A stretch of DNA of 9,240 bases from Methanosarcina sp. UBA402 (GTDB lineage Archaea; Halobacteriota; Methanosarcinia; Methanosarcinales; Methanosarcinaceae): assembly GCA_002509325.1 (NCBI GenBank), contig DADO01000110.1, forward strand, positions 1-9,240, read 5' to 3'. How positions within the stretch are numbered: the first letter of the stretch is position 1; each line of letters starts with the position of its first letter. Under the pieces are notes generated by a model. The model was given only the letters and a program-made list of their open reading frames with translations. It searched no databases and was not told the DNA's origin. The position numbers were made by a program, and so were the translations under genes. Shown piece after piece: positions 1 through 6,336 of the stretch.

Positions 1-408
1 GTAAACACACACAATAATTACGGATTTCTCCTTTCAAAAATGGGACGCCTCGAGGAAGCAGAAGAACAGTATAAACTTGCTCTGGAAGAAGATCCCAAAC
101 ATGTAAACACACACTATAATTACGGAATTCTCCTGATGCAAATGGGACGCCTCGAGGAAGCAGAAGAACAGTATAAACTTGCTCTGGAAGAAGACCCCAA
201 AAATGCGAGCATACACAATAATTACGGATTTCTCCTTTCAGATATGGGGCGCCTCGAGGAAGCAGAAGAACAGTATAAACTTGCTCTGGAAGAAGACCCC
301 AATGATGCGAACACACACAATAATTACGGAATTCTCCTGATGCAAATGGGACGCCTCGAGGAAGCAGAAGAACAAATTAAGATATCAATAGGGTTAGACC
401 CCAATATG
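1..408 (+). repeat. Four near-identical 102-bp tandem units encoding TPRs
   Basis: Units start at 1, 103, 205 and 307 and are exactly 102 bp (34 codons) apart. The segment from CGCCTCGAGGAAGCAGAAG through CTCTGGAAGAAGA is unchanged in units 1-3 and partly in unit 4. Units 1 and 3 share TTTCTCCTTTCA, whereas units 2 and 4 share ATTCTCCTGATGCAA, giving an A-B-A-B pattern. Identity at the DNA level, including synonymous positions, points to recent duplication or gene conversion, probably of a 204-bp dimer. A fifth, diverged unit follows at 409-510. The array probably continues upstream of the window. Confidence 0.93.
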
Positions 409-1500
409 CCAAATAGCCATAGTGCTTATGGTTTACTTCTATTTTTCCAGAACTTAGAAGAGGAAGCTATTAAAGAAACAGAGATAGCATCTCGCTTATG
501 CAGAGAAAGTGGAGATAGAGTAAAGGAACATCTTTCCTTCGCATGGCTTTATGAAGGTTTTGCAAACAAATACTACAATTTGAAAGATTATCAAAAAAGT
601 GGGGAGTACGCTGATATCGCGGGGGATAAATACATTGAAGCAGGCAAACAGGCAGGAGAAAAATTCAAGGACACTTCATTAACCAAAGGCTATACGCTTA
701 AAGGAAGAGCTAAAATTAGGATGCTTGAACTTCAACCACCTTATGAAATTGAAAAATTTAAAAAAATTATGAATGGTATATACGAAGCATCTGGATTTTA
801 CAGGAAGGCAGCTGAAATCTCTCCTAAAGATAACCAGACCTGTAATGCCTGCTCTATCTCAATGTTGTGTCTTTCAGAAATGCTTGATTACATGCTTGCA
901 GTAATTAAGCAGAAAAATGTTTCAAGACTGGAAGATAAAATTGAAAAATGGAAAAAAGAACTGGAACTATCCGAGCAAATATATAAGGAAAGTCCGAGGG
1001 GGGAAGCTTTCGTACAGTCTCTTTACAAGTTAATGGGCTGTATAGAGAACCTTGATAAGTACAAAAAATTCGCCATGTGGAAAGAAGAGAAGGCTTTTGA
1101 GGAATGTGTAGAAGAATTGAAGGAAATTGCGGGAAATATCGAAGACCCGCTCCAGAAAATTATCGAAGACTCAGCGGCACAAATGGATGTTTGCAGGCGC
1201 AAAATAATGCCCTATGCAGGTACTGAAACTGTAATATTTGAACCCAACTCACCTAAGAAAGAATCTTTAGAGACTAATACACCATTAAATCCAACTCCAG
1301 ATGAAAGCAAAAATGATAATGTGTGCAAGAAAAGAATAAAATTATGGAGTCTCTCTAATTTTTTAATTAAACTCATTGTAAGTGCGATTTTTACTATTAT
1401 CGCAGGTATTATAGTTACAATTCTCTCTGATATTATAATGAAAACATCTTATTTTGAATATTTATTAAATATGGCTCAGAGTTATTTAACTTATTTTTAA
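1..1500 (+). CDS. TPR-repeat protein with C-terminal membrane anchor (5' end outside window)
   Basis: The reading frame is open from base 1, so the true start lies upstream; the ATG at 40 is internal to a repeat unit. In-window residues 1-170 are five 34-residue tetratricopeptide units (consensus NYG-LL-MGRLEEAEEQYKLALEEDP). The first four are nearly identical and the fifth (137-170) is degenerate. The middle section, about residues 170-400, is charged, helical and Cys-containing, with no domain I recognise. A hydrophobic segment at about residues 454-478 (bases 1360-1434) follows a Lys/Arg-rich stretch and should be a single membrane span close to the C-terminus, so the bulk of the protein is probably cytoplasmic and tail-anchored. 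TPRs are protein-binding scaffolds; the partner is unknown. The TAA stop is at 1498-1500. The TPR call is very sure, the topology is inference. Confidence 0.95.
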   Translation, partial: VNTHNNYGFLLSKMGRLEEAEEQYKLALEEDPKHVNTHYNYGILLMQMGRLEEAEEQYKLALEEDPKNASIHNNYGFLLSDMGRLEEAEEQYKLALEEDPNDANTHNNYGILLMQMGRLEEAEEQIKISIGLDPNMPNSHSAYGLLLFFQNLEEEAIKETEIASRLCRESGDRVKEHLSFAWLYEGFANKYYNLKDYQKSGEYADIAGDKYIEAGKQAGEKFKDTSLTKGYTLKGRAKIRMLELQPPYEIEKFKKIMNGIYEASGFYRKAAEISPKDNQTCNACSISMLCLSEMLDYMLAVIKQKNVSRLEDKIEKWKKELELSEQIYKESPRGEAFVQSLYKLMGCIENLDKYKKFAMWKEEKAFEECVEELKEIAGNIEDPLQKIIEDSAAQMDVCRRKIMPYAGTETVIFEPNSPKKESLETNTPLNPTPDESKNDNVCKKRIKLWSLSNFLIKLIVSAIFTIIAGIIVTILSDIIMKTSYFEYLLNMAQSYLTYF

Positions 1501-1640
1501 GAAGATAATAGTATTTATTAGAAGTAATTTTATTTAATATGATTTTGCTAAATGAGTATATATTTTACATCTATTCAGTCCCCGCAATAAATATTACTAA
1601 CCTCTCTTATTATCTGGCTTCGCACTTCAAGCTGAAAAAC

Positions 1641-1676
1641 AATGAGAAAGACAATGAGAAAGACAATGAGAAAGGT
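1641..1676 (+). repeat. 12-bp tandem repeat, three copies
   Basis: AATGAGAAAGAC occurs at 1641-1652 and 1653-1664, and a third copy at 1665-1676 ends in GT instead of AC. It lies in the spacer after the TPR gene, just before the coding remnant that opens at 1680. The rest of 1501-1640 is A+T-rich and shows no gene; a TATATATTTT stretch near 1557-1566 could be a TATA element but nothing downstream confirms it. Confidence 0.85.
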
Positions 1677-1679
1677 TAG

Positions 1680-1933
1680 AAGAGAAAAGTTAGAAAAATA
1701 ATTATCCTCGATCATCCCCATGTCTCCGAATTTTTAAAAATTACTGCTGCGGAGTTGCAGATTCCTGTTTTAAAAAACGAAATGGCAGTCGGACTGAATT
1801 CTGAAAAAGGGCTGAAACTTCTTGAGGAAGCTGAATTTATCGAACTTATAAAAGAAAGGATTCTGAAATCAGACCTGAAGGAATATACTACATTCAGAAA
1901 CTGATTAAGCATTCGGACGGTCTCACTTTCTAA
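1680..1933 (+). pseudogene. Frameshifted coding remnant, family not recognised
   Basis: After an in-frame TAG at 1677-1679 the frame is open from 1680 to a TGA at 1902-1904 and reads like real protein (…IIILDHPHVSEF…, …AAELQIPVLKNEM…, …GLKLLEEAEFIELIKE…). It has no ATG, GTG or TTG at its beginning; the first ATG (about 1782) is well inside. From about 1874 a second frame continues the protein-like text (PEGIYYIQKLIKHSDGLTF) to a TAA at 1931-1933, which suggests one frameshift near 1865-1875. The opening (hydrophobic strand followed by DHP) and the later IPVLKNEM recall nucleotide- or ATP-grasp-type N-terminal domains, but this is only an impression. It is most likely a short 5'-truncated and frameshifted gene relic, shorter than 90 residues. 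Confidence 0.45.
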
Positions 1934-2091
1934 TTAAGATTTTACGATTTAAATTAAGATTTTAGTTAAAATTTTCAGTTAACTTTTAATTAAATTTTTA
2001 ATTAAATTTTCCGAAAAAACCCATAAAGATTGCCCATTCAGCAAAAAATCTATTTATCACTAAAGGTTCAATCTTTCCTAAGAGAAACAAT
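1934..2091. other. A+T-rich spacer upstream of ABC exporter with short direct repeats
   Basis: No gene is visible. AATTAAGATTTTA occurs at 1932-1944 and again at 1952-1964 (period 20), and TTTTAATTAAA occurs at 1984-1994 and 1996-2006 (period 12). CTATTTATCAC near 2050-2060 is a possible TATA element for the exporter genes, at a reasonable distance, but no transcription data support it. The T- and A-rich tract could also serve as the terminator of whatever was transcribed upstream. Confidence 0.5.
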
Positions 2092-2111
2092 AAATGGGGT
2101 AAAATGGGGTA
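2092..2111 (+). repeat. Perfect 10-bp tandem duplication at the ABC ATPase start
   Basis: AAATGGGGTA occurs at 2092-2101 and again at 2102-2111. Each copy holds an ATG (2094 and 2104). The ATG at 2094 is in frame with the ATPase but is followed after one codon by a TAA at 2100-2102, created by the junction of the copies. The ATG at 2104 is out of frame and runs into a TAG at 2134-2136. The duplication therefore sits exactly where the translation start should be. Confidence 0.9.
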
Positions 2112-2117
2112 CTGTTT

Positions 2118-3104
2118 CTGGAAGACAACATTATAGAGGTAACTGAGCTTGAGTATTTTTTCGGCGAGGTAAAAGCAGTCGATAATATCAGCTTTGCAGT
2201 AAAAAAAGGGGAGATATTCTCCTTCCTTGGACCGAATGGGGCTGGGAAAAGTACTGTGATAAACATTCTTACCACCCTCCTGCCTGTGCAGAAAGGAAGC
2301 GTAAAAATTGCGGGTTATGATTTAAAAAAAGAGCCTGAAATGGTCAGGGAGTCCATAGGAATTGTTTTTCAGGAGCTGACTCTTGATAGAGATATGACTG
2401 TAAGGGAGATACTGGAATACCATGGGAGGCTCTATTCCATGCCAAAAGCTGCAAGGGAGGAACGTATTGACGAACTGCTTGGCCTTGTCGAACTTGAGGG
2501 GAAACGAGACACTCTGACAAGGCATCTCAGTGGCGGGATGAAGCGCAGGCTTGAGATTGCACGGGGACTTATGACCCAGCCAAATGTACTTTTCCTTGAT
2601 GAACCTACAATAGGACTTGACCCCCAGACCAGGATAAGGATCTGGGATTATGTAAAGGAGATAAACCGAGAGGGCACGACCATTTTCCTGACAACCCATT
2701 ATATGGACGAAGCCGACCAGTTAAGTGACAGGATAAGCATTATAGATCATGGGAAAATCGTTGTCACAGGCAGTCCCTGGGAATTAAAAAATGCGCTTGG
2801 GCAGGACCTTATATACCTGGAAACGAGCGACAACTGGTCAGCCTCAGACCTGCTGAAGAAGCTTGAGAGTGTAAAAGGGGTCAGGGAAAAATCAAAAGGG
2901 ATAGTTATCATGGTCAATGTGGATGGTACCCACCTGCTGCCAGAGATCATGGATAAACTCCGGAACGGAGGGATTAAAATCAGAGCCGTAAATCTCAAAA
3001 AGCCGTCAATGGATGATGTTTTTGTCCACTATACAGGCAGAGAATTGAGAGATGCCGGCACAGAGAAGGGTTCGACTGTGCCCCTGAGGGCAGGAAGGCG
3101 TTAA
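2118..3104 (+). CDS. ABC transporter ATP-binding protein, DrrA-like exporter type
   Basis: This is the nucleotide-binding subunit that should power export through the adjacent permease. Numbered from the CTG at 2118 it has 328 residues: Walker A GPNGAGKST at 38-46, Q-loop Gln85 (IVFQE), signature LSGGM at 137-141, Walker B VLFLDEP at 157-163 with catalytic Glu162, D-loop GLD at 166-168 and H-loop His194 (TTHYMDEAD). The C-terminal ~100 residues resemble the extra domain of DrrA-type ATPases, and the substrate is unknown. The start is abnormal: there is no ATG, GTG or TTG between the in-frame TAA at 2100-2102 and the Walker A motif. The first GTG (2256) lies after Walker A and would destroy it. 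CTG 2118, preceded by GGGGT at 2106-2110, is my working start; a lost T at 2115-2117 linking ATG 2104 is the alternative. Family call is very sure, start is not. Confidence 0.92.
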   Translation: MEDNIIEVTELEYFFGEVKAVDNISFAVKKGEIFSFLGPNGAGKSTVINILTTLLPVQKGSVKIAGYDLKKEPEMVRESIGIVFQELTLDRDMTVREILEYHGRLYSMPKAAREERIDELLGLVELEGKRDTLTRHLSGGMKRRLEIARGLMTQPNVLFLDEPTIGLDPQTRIRIWDYVKEINREGTTIFLTTHYMDEADQLSDRISIIDHGKIVVTGSPWELKNALGQDLIYLETSDNWSASDLLKKLESVKGVREKSKGIVIMVNVDGTHLLPEIMDKLRNGGIKIRAVNLKKPSMDDVFVHYTGRELRDAGTEKGSTVPLRAGRR

Positions 3105-3105
3105 G

Positions 3106-3942
3106 ATGCACACGGGTTTCCTTACGATCTACTGGCGGGATATGCTGAGGTTTGTCAGGTTCAAGACTCTCCTGTTTACCTCACTTGTTCAGCCTGCTCT
3201 CTGGCTTGCTTTTTTCGGAATTGCAATGTCAAATAACTTTGAAAGGCTGACTGCAACCCTGCCAGCCACCCCTGGTGTCAGGACTATAGGCTACCTGACT
3301 TTTATAGGCGCAGGCGTTATTGCCATGACCACGCTTTTTACAAGCCTTTTCGGGGGAACAGTATTGCTTTTTGACAAAAACTGGGGGCTTATGCGGGAGA
3401 CTCTTTCAAGCCCTCTGCCAAGGATTCATATTATTGTAGGGATAGGGCTATCAGCCATGACAAAGTCCCTTATCCAGGCTACTGTTATTATGGGCTTTGG
3501 GCTTCTGCTCGGAGTCCAGTTTTTTGAAGGTTATACTCCTGCACAGCTCACATTCTCGCTGTTTGGGATCATGCTTTTTATAGGGGCTTTTTCTCTAGGG
3601 TTTCTTTTCCTTTCAGCCGCAATAGCAATAACAATGGAAAGCCCGGAAGGAATGCAGGCTGTAATAACCCTGCTTACCATGCCTTTCTTTTTCACGAGCA
3701 ATGCATTGTATCCTGCGAATTCCTTTCCTCCCTTGCTCAGAGCCCTATCCACAGTCAATCCACTCACACACCTTGTCAGCGGAATCAGGTACTTTGCAAT
3801 AGGAAGCGACTTTTCGTCAATCGGACTCCGTTACACTTACACTCAGGGAGAGGTTCTTGTTTCCTTCCTGGCTCTGTTGACTTTTGCAGCAATAATGTTT
3901 CTTATCGCAAGGTGGAGGTTTACCAAGGTTACAGTCACATGA
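3106..3942 (+). CDS. ABC-2 type transporter permease, DrrB-like
   Basis: This is the membrane subunit that pairs with the ATPase just upstream; the ATG begins one base after the ATPase TAA, and GGAAGG ahead of it serves as ribosome site, so the two are co-transcribed and probably translationally coupled. It has 278 residues with six predicted membrane spans at about 21-42, 61-84, 110-137, 147-174, 183-201 and 248-268. The cytoplasmic loop after span 2 carries RETLSSPLPR (residues 97-106), and NPLTHLVSGIRYF (218-230) is the motif typical of ABC-2 permeases. Length is normal for the family. DrrAB-type exporters move drugs, lipids or polysaccharide intermediates; nothing here identifies the cargo. 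The stop is a TGA at 3940-3942. Confidence 0.95.
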   Translation: MHTGFLTIYWRDMLRFVRFKTLLFTSLVQPALWLAFFGIAMSNNFERLTATLPATPGVRTIGYLTFIGAGVIAMTTLFTSLFGGTVLLFDKNWGLMRETLSSPLPRIHIIVGIGLSAMTKSLIQATVIMGFGLLLGVQFFEGYTPAQLTFSLFGIMLFIGAFSLGFLFLSAAIAITMESPEGMQAVITLLTMPFFFTSNALYPANSFPPLLRALSTVNPLTHLVSGIRYFAIGSDFSSIGLRYTYTQGEVLVSFLALLTFAAIMFLIARWRFTKVTVT

Positions 3943-3970
3943 GCTTGCGCTCTTAAAGCTCAGTCACTGT

Positions 3971-4080
3971 CTCATTACAGTTTGTATAATACATCTCGTC
4001 TCATTACAGTTCGCCTTGTTCTAGCTTACCTCACCCTACCTCCTCATTACAGTTCGCCTCATTCTAGTTTACCTCATTCA
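3971..4080 (+). repeat. Direct repeats with CTCATTACAGTT core
   Basis: CTCATTACAGTT occurs at 3971-3982, 4000-4011 and 4043-4054. The last two are part of a longer imperfect repeat of about 36 bp with a 43-bp period (core followed by CGCCT, then TTCTAG and TTACCTCA). The block is pyrimidine-rich on this strand, unlike the flanking genes, and lies between the permease stop and the hairpin at 4086. It encodes nothing I can see. Confidence 0.8.
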
Positions 4081-4085
4081 AAGAG

Positions 4086-4127
4086 ATCTTTTCAGAAACT
4101 TAGTTTCAAAAGATATATCCCTTTTTT
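4086..4127 (+). terminator. Terminator-like hairpin with T-run after the ABC exporter
   Basis: ATCTTTT (4086-4092) pairs with AAAAGAT (4108-4114), and GAAAC (4095-4099) pairs with GTTTC (4103-4107) around a TTA loop; a two-base CA bulge interrupts the left arm. Six T residues follow at 4122-4127. This fits transcription termination of the ABC operon, although archaea mostly rely on the T-run itself. The stem is A+T-rich and only moderately stable. Confidence 0.55.
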
Positions 4128-4161
4128 ACCCGTTCTATCATTAATTAAATAAAAATTAATT

Positions 4162-4197
4162 AGATAAAAATGAACAGATAAAAATGAACAGATAAAA
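4162..4197 (+). repeat. 14-bp tandem repeat in the leader of the first SDR gene
   Basis: AGATAAAAATGAAC occurs at 4162-4175 and 4176-4189, followed by a partial copy AGATAAAA at 4190-4197. The array ends nine bases before the SDR start. The ATG inside each copy could act as a decoy start: from 4170 and 4184 the reading soon leaves the SDR frame. The upstream TTAATTAAATAAAAATTAATT may contain the promoter TATA element. Confidence 0.85.
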
Positions 4198-4206
4198 GGG
4201 ATAGAA

Positions 4207-4917
4207 ATGAGTTTAGCAGGTCAAACAGCTCTTATAACCGGAGGGAGCAAAGGGATAGGAAAAGCTATCTGCCTTGCTCTGGCAAAAGAGGGAGCAAATG
4301 TCGTAATTGCAGCAAGGAATGAGAGTGAGATAAAAGGGACAATAGACAAACTAAAAGCAATGGGCAGTAAAGCCCTGGCAATCCGGACTGACGTGCGCAG
4401 TGAAGAGGATGTAAGGCGCTTAATCTCAATGACAATTGATAAATGCGGCAGGCTTGATATTCTTATCAATAACGCAGGAGTGGCCTATAAAAAGAGGCTT
4501 GAGGAGACCACCCTGGAAGAGTACGATAAAATCATGGATACTAACTTAAAAGGAGTCTTTCTCTGCACGAAGTATGCGATACCGTACATCAGAGAGAGCA
4601 AAAACGGGAAAATCATCAATATATCCTCAGTAGGAGGATTACATGGGCTTCCGGATTTTTCCGTATACTGTGCCTCAAAATTCGGGGTAAACGGCATAAC
4701 TGAATCTATTGCTGCTGAGCTCGAAGGAGAAATCAAAGTCTATGCTATCTGCCCAGTTGCTGTGGATACCGATATGTACAGGTCGATCTACTCAGACAGG
4801 CCCCCACTCAAACCCGAGCATATCGCAGAAAAGGTTCTGGAACTTTGTTCGCCTGATTCAAGAGTTACATCAGGCAAGATAATTGAGATGCAGGCTCCTC
4901 CAGTCCCTCAGCTTTGA
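4207..4917 (+). CDS. Short-chain dehydrogenase/reductase (SDR), FabG-like, copy 1
   Basis: This is a classical SDR of 236 residues, the usual length, expected in the cytoplasm as an NAD(P)-dependent oxidoreductase. The Rossmann nucleotide motif TGGSKGIG is at 11-18, Arg37 after the second strand suggests NADP(H) preference, NNAG is at 88-91, and the catalytic tetrad is Asn113, Ser141, Tyr154 and Lys158 (YCASK). The usual PG motif after the catalytic helix is replaced by CPVAVDT (182-188). The substrate cannot be read from sequence; the FabG label reflects general similarity only. The start ATG has a weak AAAGGGAT ribosome site. It stands as its own unit between a terminator-like hairpin and a long decayed region. 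Its closest relative in the window is the SDR at 7655, about 55% identical without gaps. Confidence 0.95.
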   Translation: MSLAGQTALITGGSKGIGKAICLALAKEGANVVIAARNESEIKGTIDKLKAMGSKALAIRTDVRSEEDVRRLISMTIDKCGRLDILINNAGVAYKKRLEETTLEEYDKIMDTNLKGVFLCTKYAIPYIRESKNGKIINISSVGGLHGLPDFSVYCASKFGVNGITESIAAELEGEIKVYAICPVAVDTDMYRSIYSDRPPLKPEHIAEKVLELCSPDSRVTSGKIIEMQAPPVPQL

Positions 4918-4983
4918 TTGTAAAAGACGAGAAGCAAAACCAAAGAGCAGGTATCCTGTAGTTCTGGCAAACGTACAATTTTG

Positions 4984-5295
4984 TCAGGTATTACTGCACT
5001 CTTTTGCCAGATTTGTTTTTTCTTCTTTAAGCTTGCTCATTTCTTTGGCATGAAAGTACGTGATTATTTGTTTTTCACTTACTCTCTCCTTCCTTTTTCC
5101 CATAATTGCGATTATTCTACTAATTACTATCCTTCCATCAACCGAGAATATCTCGGTCTCAACAATCTTCCTCTTTTGAATTTCTCCCTTTTGATATCCT
5201 GTCTCATCTTCATACATCTCATCGTTTATGATAATGCCAATTATTGTTGCAATTTTCCTTGCCAGGGCGATGGCGCGTTCGTGAGGTCTTGCAGC
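4984..5295 (-). pseudogene. Minus-strand reading-frame remnant, family not recognised
   Basis: On the minus strand the frame is open from just after a TAG (bases 5298-5296) down to the stop at 4984. It reads like a real charged protein of about 103 residues: ARPHERAIALARKIATIIG, then INDEMYEDETGYQKGEIQKR, then VETEIFSVDGRIVISRIIA, then a Lys/Glu-rich helical tail. The only ATG is at 5217, about 26 codons into the coherent text, so the 5' end appears lost. I do not recognise the family. It could be a short genuine gene starting at 5217 (77 residues), but there is no clear ribosome site, and the protein-like text ahead of that ATG favours a truncated relic. The plus-strand frame over the same bases is Phe/Leu/Ser-rich and looks like its shadow. 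Confidence 0.3.
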
Positions 5296-5567
5296 CTAAA
5301 CCGAAGGATAAGCCGAAGGTAAAAGAAAAGCCTTTCACGGGCTTTAGAAGAGCATATGGACTTACATATAACCCTTAAACAGATTGGTGAAATTATGAAA
5401 AGAAATTAATAAGTGACCGAGATTTTGATACGCTTGAGAAAGAAAAAACCTAATAATTCGATAAATTTCTAACAGAGTTAAAAATCATTAAGGAAATTGA
5501 ATCTTTCAGTACAGTTGATGATTTTGATCCTAATAAAAAAATTATACCCATCTCTCATATAAATTAA
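5286..5567 (+). pseudogene. Plus-strand coding remnant with several in-frame stops
   Basis: One frame from 5286 to a TAA at 5565-5567 reads as protein-like text broken by stops at 5376, 5388 and a pair at 5451-5456: QPKPKDKPKVKEKPFTGF, RRAYGLTYNP, NYEKKLISDRDFDTLEKEKT, FDKFLTELKIIKEIESFSTV, DDFDPNKKIIPISHIN. A competing frame around 5338-5409 also looks coding (RALEEHMDLHITLKQIGEIM, ATG at 5356), so a frameshift may lie between them. It is acid- and lysine-rich, with no family I recognise. The four stops make an active gene very unlikely. It begins almost exactly where the minus-strand remnant ends (about 5290), which may mark an old junction. Confidence 0.35.
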
Positions 5568-5823
5568 TGTAAAAACAGCCTCTTAAAGCTACATTGTCAA
5601 TAAAATATTAAACTATTATATTAATTTCCGATTAAATAGTAATATTATTTATCTATCAGTTAGATGATTTGCCGTAAAACTTATATTAAATGCAACATAT
5701 CTTTCTTTTAAACGTTTTAAAAATATTAGAATAGTTTTCAGCTAAACTTGCAGAATCAGCTTGAACTCATGAACGCACAGAGGTAAAGGTATAGTTGACT
5801 TTGATAGTATTCAAAGTTTGTAT

Positions 5824-5861
5824 AATCTTGCCTCTGGAGTAAAATCTTGCCTCTGGAGTAA
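5824..5861 (+). repeat. 19-bp perfect tandem duplication upstream of the peptidase-like gene
   Basis: AATCTTGCCTCTGGAGTAA occurs at 5824-5842 and 5843-5861 with no spacer or mismatch. It lies in the probable leader of the exported peptidase-like gene, a few bases before GAGGT at 5868-5872, the likely ribosome site. Its perfection suggests a recent slippage or duplication event. Confidence 0.9.
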
Positions 5862-5925
5862 ATCAATGAGGTAAATAAGAAATGAGTGAAAAAGAACGAA
5901 TTTAAAATTATATACAATTTGTTTA

Positions 5926-6336
5926 TTGCTACTTTTGTTTGCTACGCCAGCTTCTGCGGATCCGGATGCTATATTAGACAGAAGCCGAACACAATTTGGA
6001 GATCTCATAGAGTATGAAATTTATTACATCAATGCAAGATTTAACGAAATCAGAAATGATCTTTTTTTAATTCCTGATATAACTATAATTGCAGATAAGA
6101 CCTCCGGATCTGCGAGTGCTCAAGATTTTATAAACGGTATCAATTTACTTGATGATACAACTGATGTGAATGTTGTTTTAATCGAAACTCATGGTGAAAC
6201 AGTTCTTGATACAACTTATTTAATATTCAAAGATTATAGCGGTCTATCTAGTACGGGGGTGAACAATTGGATGGACGAAAGAGACGGAGGGTTCATTTTG
6301 CAGGAGCATGTTACTCTGCAAAATACACAGATCTAG
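5926..6336 (+). pseudogene. N-terminal half of a secreted clan CD (caspase/gingipain-like) protein, frameshifted
   Basis: The frame contains the end of a signal peptide (LLLLLFATPASA, cleavage likely before DPDA) and then a strand IPDITIIAD, a helix and a second strand ending in IETHGE, with His at 6190-6192. Strand-His-Gly is the pattern of the catalytic His in caspase-fold peptidases. The TTG at 5926 is a poor start because it cuts the signal peptide: upstream codons in frame read KRTNLKLYTIC back to a TGA at 5887. In another frame GTG 5886 opens KKNEFKIIYNLFIATFV, and deleting one T at 5938-5940 joins it smoothly to ATPASA. GAGGT at 5868-5872 would serve this start or the ATG at 5882. The frame ends at a TAG (6334-6336), but the protein text continues in the next frame. 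The fold is inferred from motifs only. Confidence 0.6.

Larger units (their letters stand above)
4918..5885. other. Gene-poor, decayed region of about 970 bp
   Basis: No intact gene is convincing here. Bases 4984-5295 hold a protein-like minus-strand frame lacking a normal start, and 5286-5567 hold a plus-strand frame with four stops; both have their own entries. Bases 5568-5823 are very A+T-rich; AATATT-AA-ACTATT (5604-5617) can pair with AATAGTAATATT (5635-5646), and TTATATTAA at 5681-5689 is a possible TATA element for the downstream exported genes. A 19-bp duplication follows at 5824. The mix of relics suggests an old insertion or gene-loss site between the two SDR genes. Confidence 0.6.

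Noticed and set aside
34..216. Minus-strand open frame inside the TPR array, itself repetitive
   Set aside because: It is the antisense reading of the 102-bp repeats; the plus frame is a clear TPR protein.
1..408. Regularly spaced repeats considered as a CRISPR array
   Set aside because: The 102-bp period is a whole number of codons and the units encode TPRs with no unique spacers.
2256..3104. ABC ATPase starting at GTG 2256
   Set aside because: This start falls directly after Walker A and would remove the ATP-binding loop, although the sequence upstream encodes it perfectly in the same frame.
4981..5322. Plus-strand frame of 113 codons, rich in Phe, Leu, Ser and Tyr
   Set aside because: No ribosome site and low-complexity hydrophobic text; it looks like the antisense of the charged minus-strand relic.
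5821..5861. Insertion-sequence target-site duplication
   Set aside because: The two 19-bp copies are directly adjacent with nothing between them, so there is no inserted element.
6291..6311. Programmed ribosomal frameshift
   Set aside because: The site is only a four-T run without a canonical slippery heptamer or clear downstream structure, and the gene has a second break in the signal peptide.
6334..6336. TAG read through as pyrrolysine in the peptidase-like gene
   Set aside because: The protein continues in a different frame, so inserting an amino acid at this TAG would not restore it.
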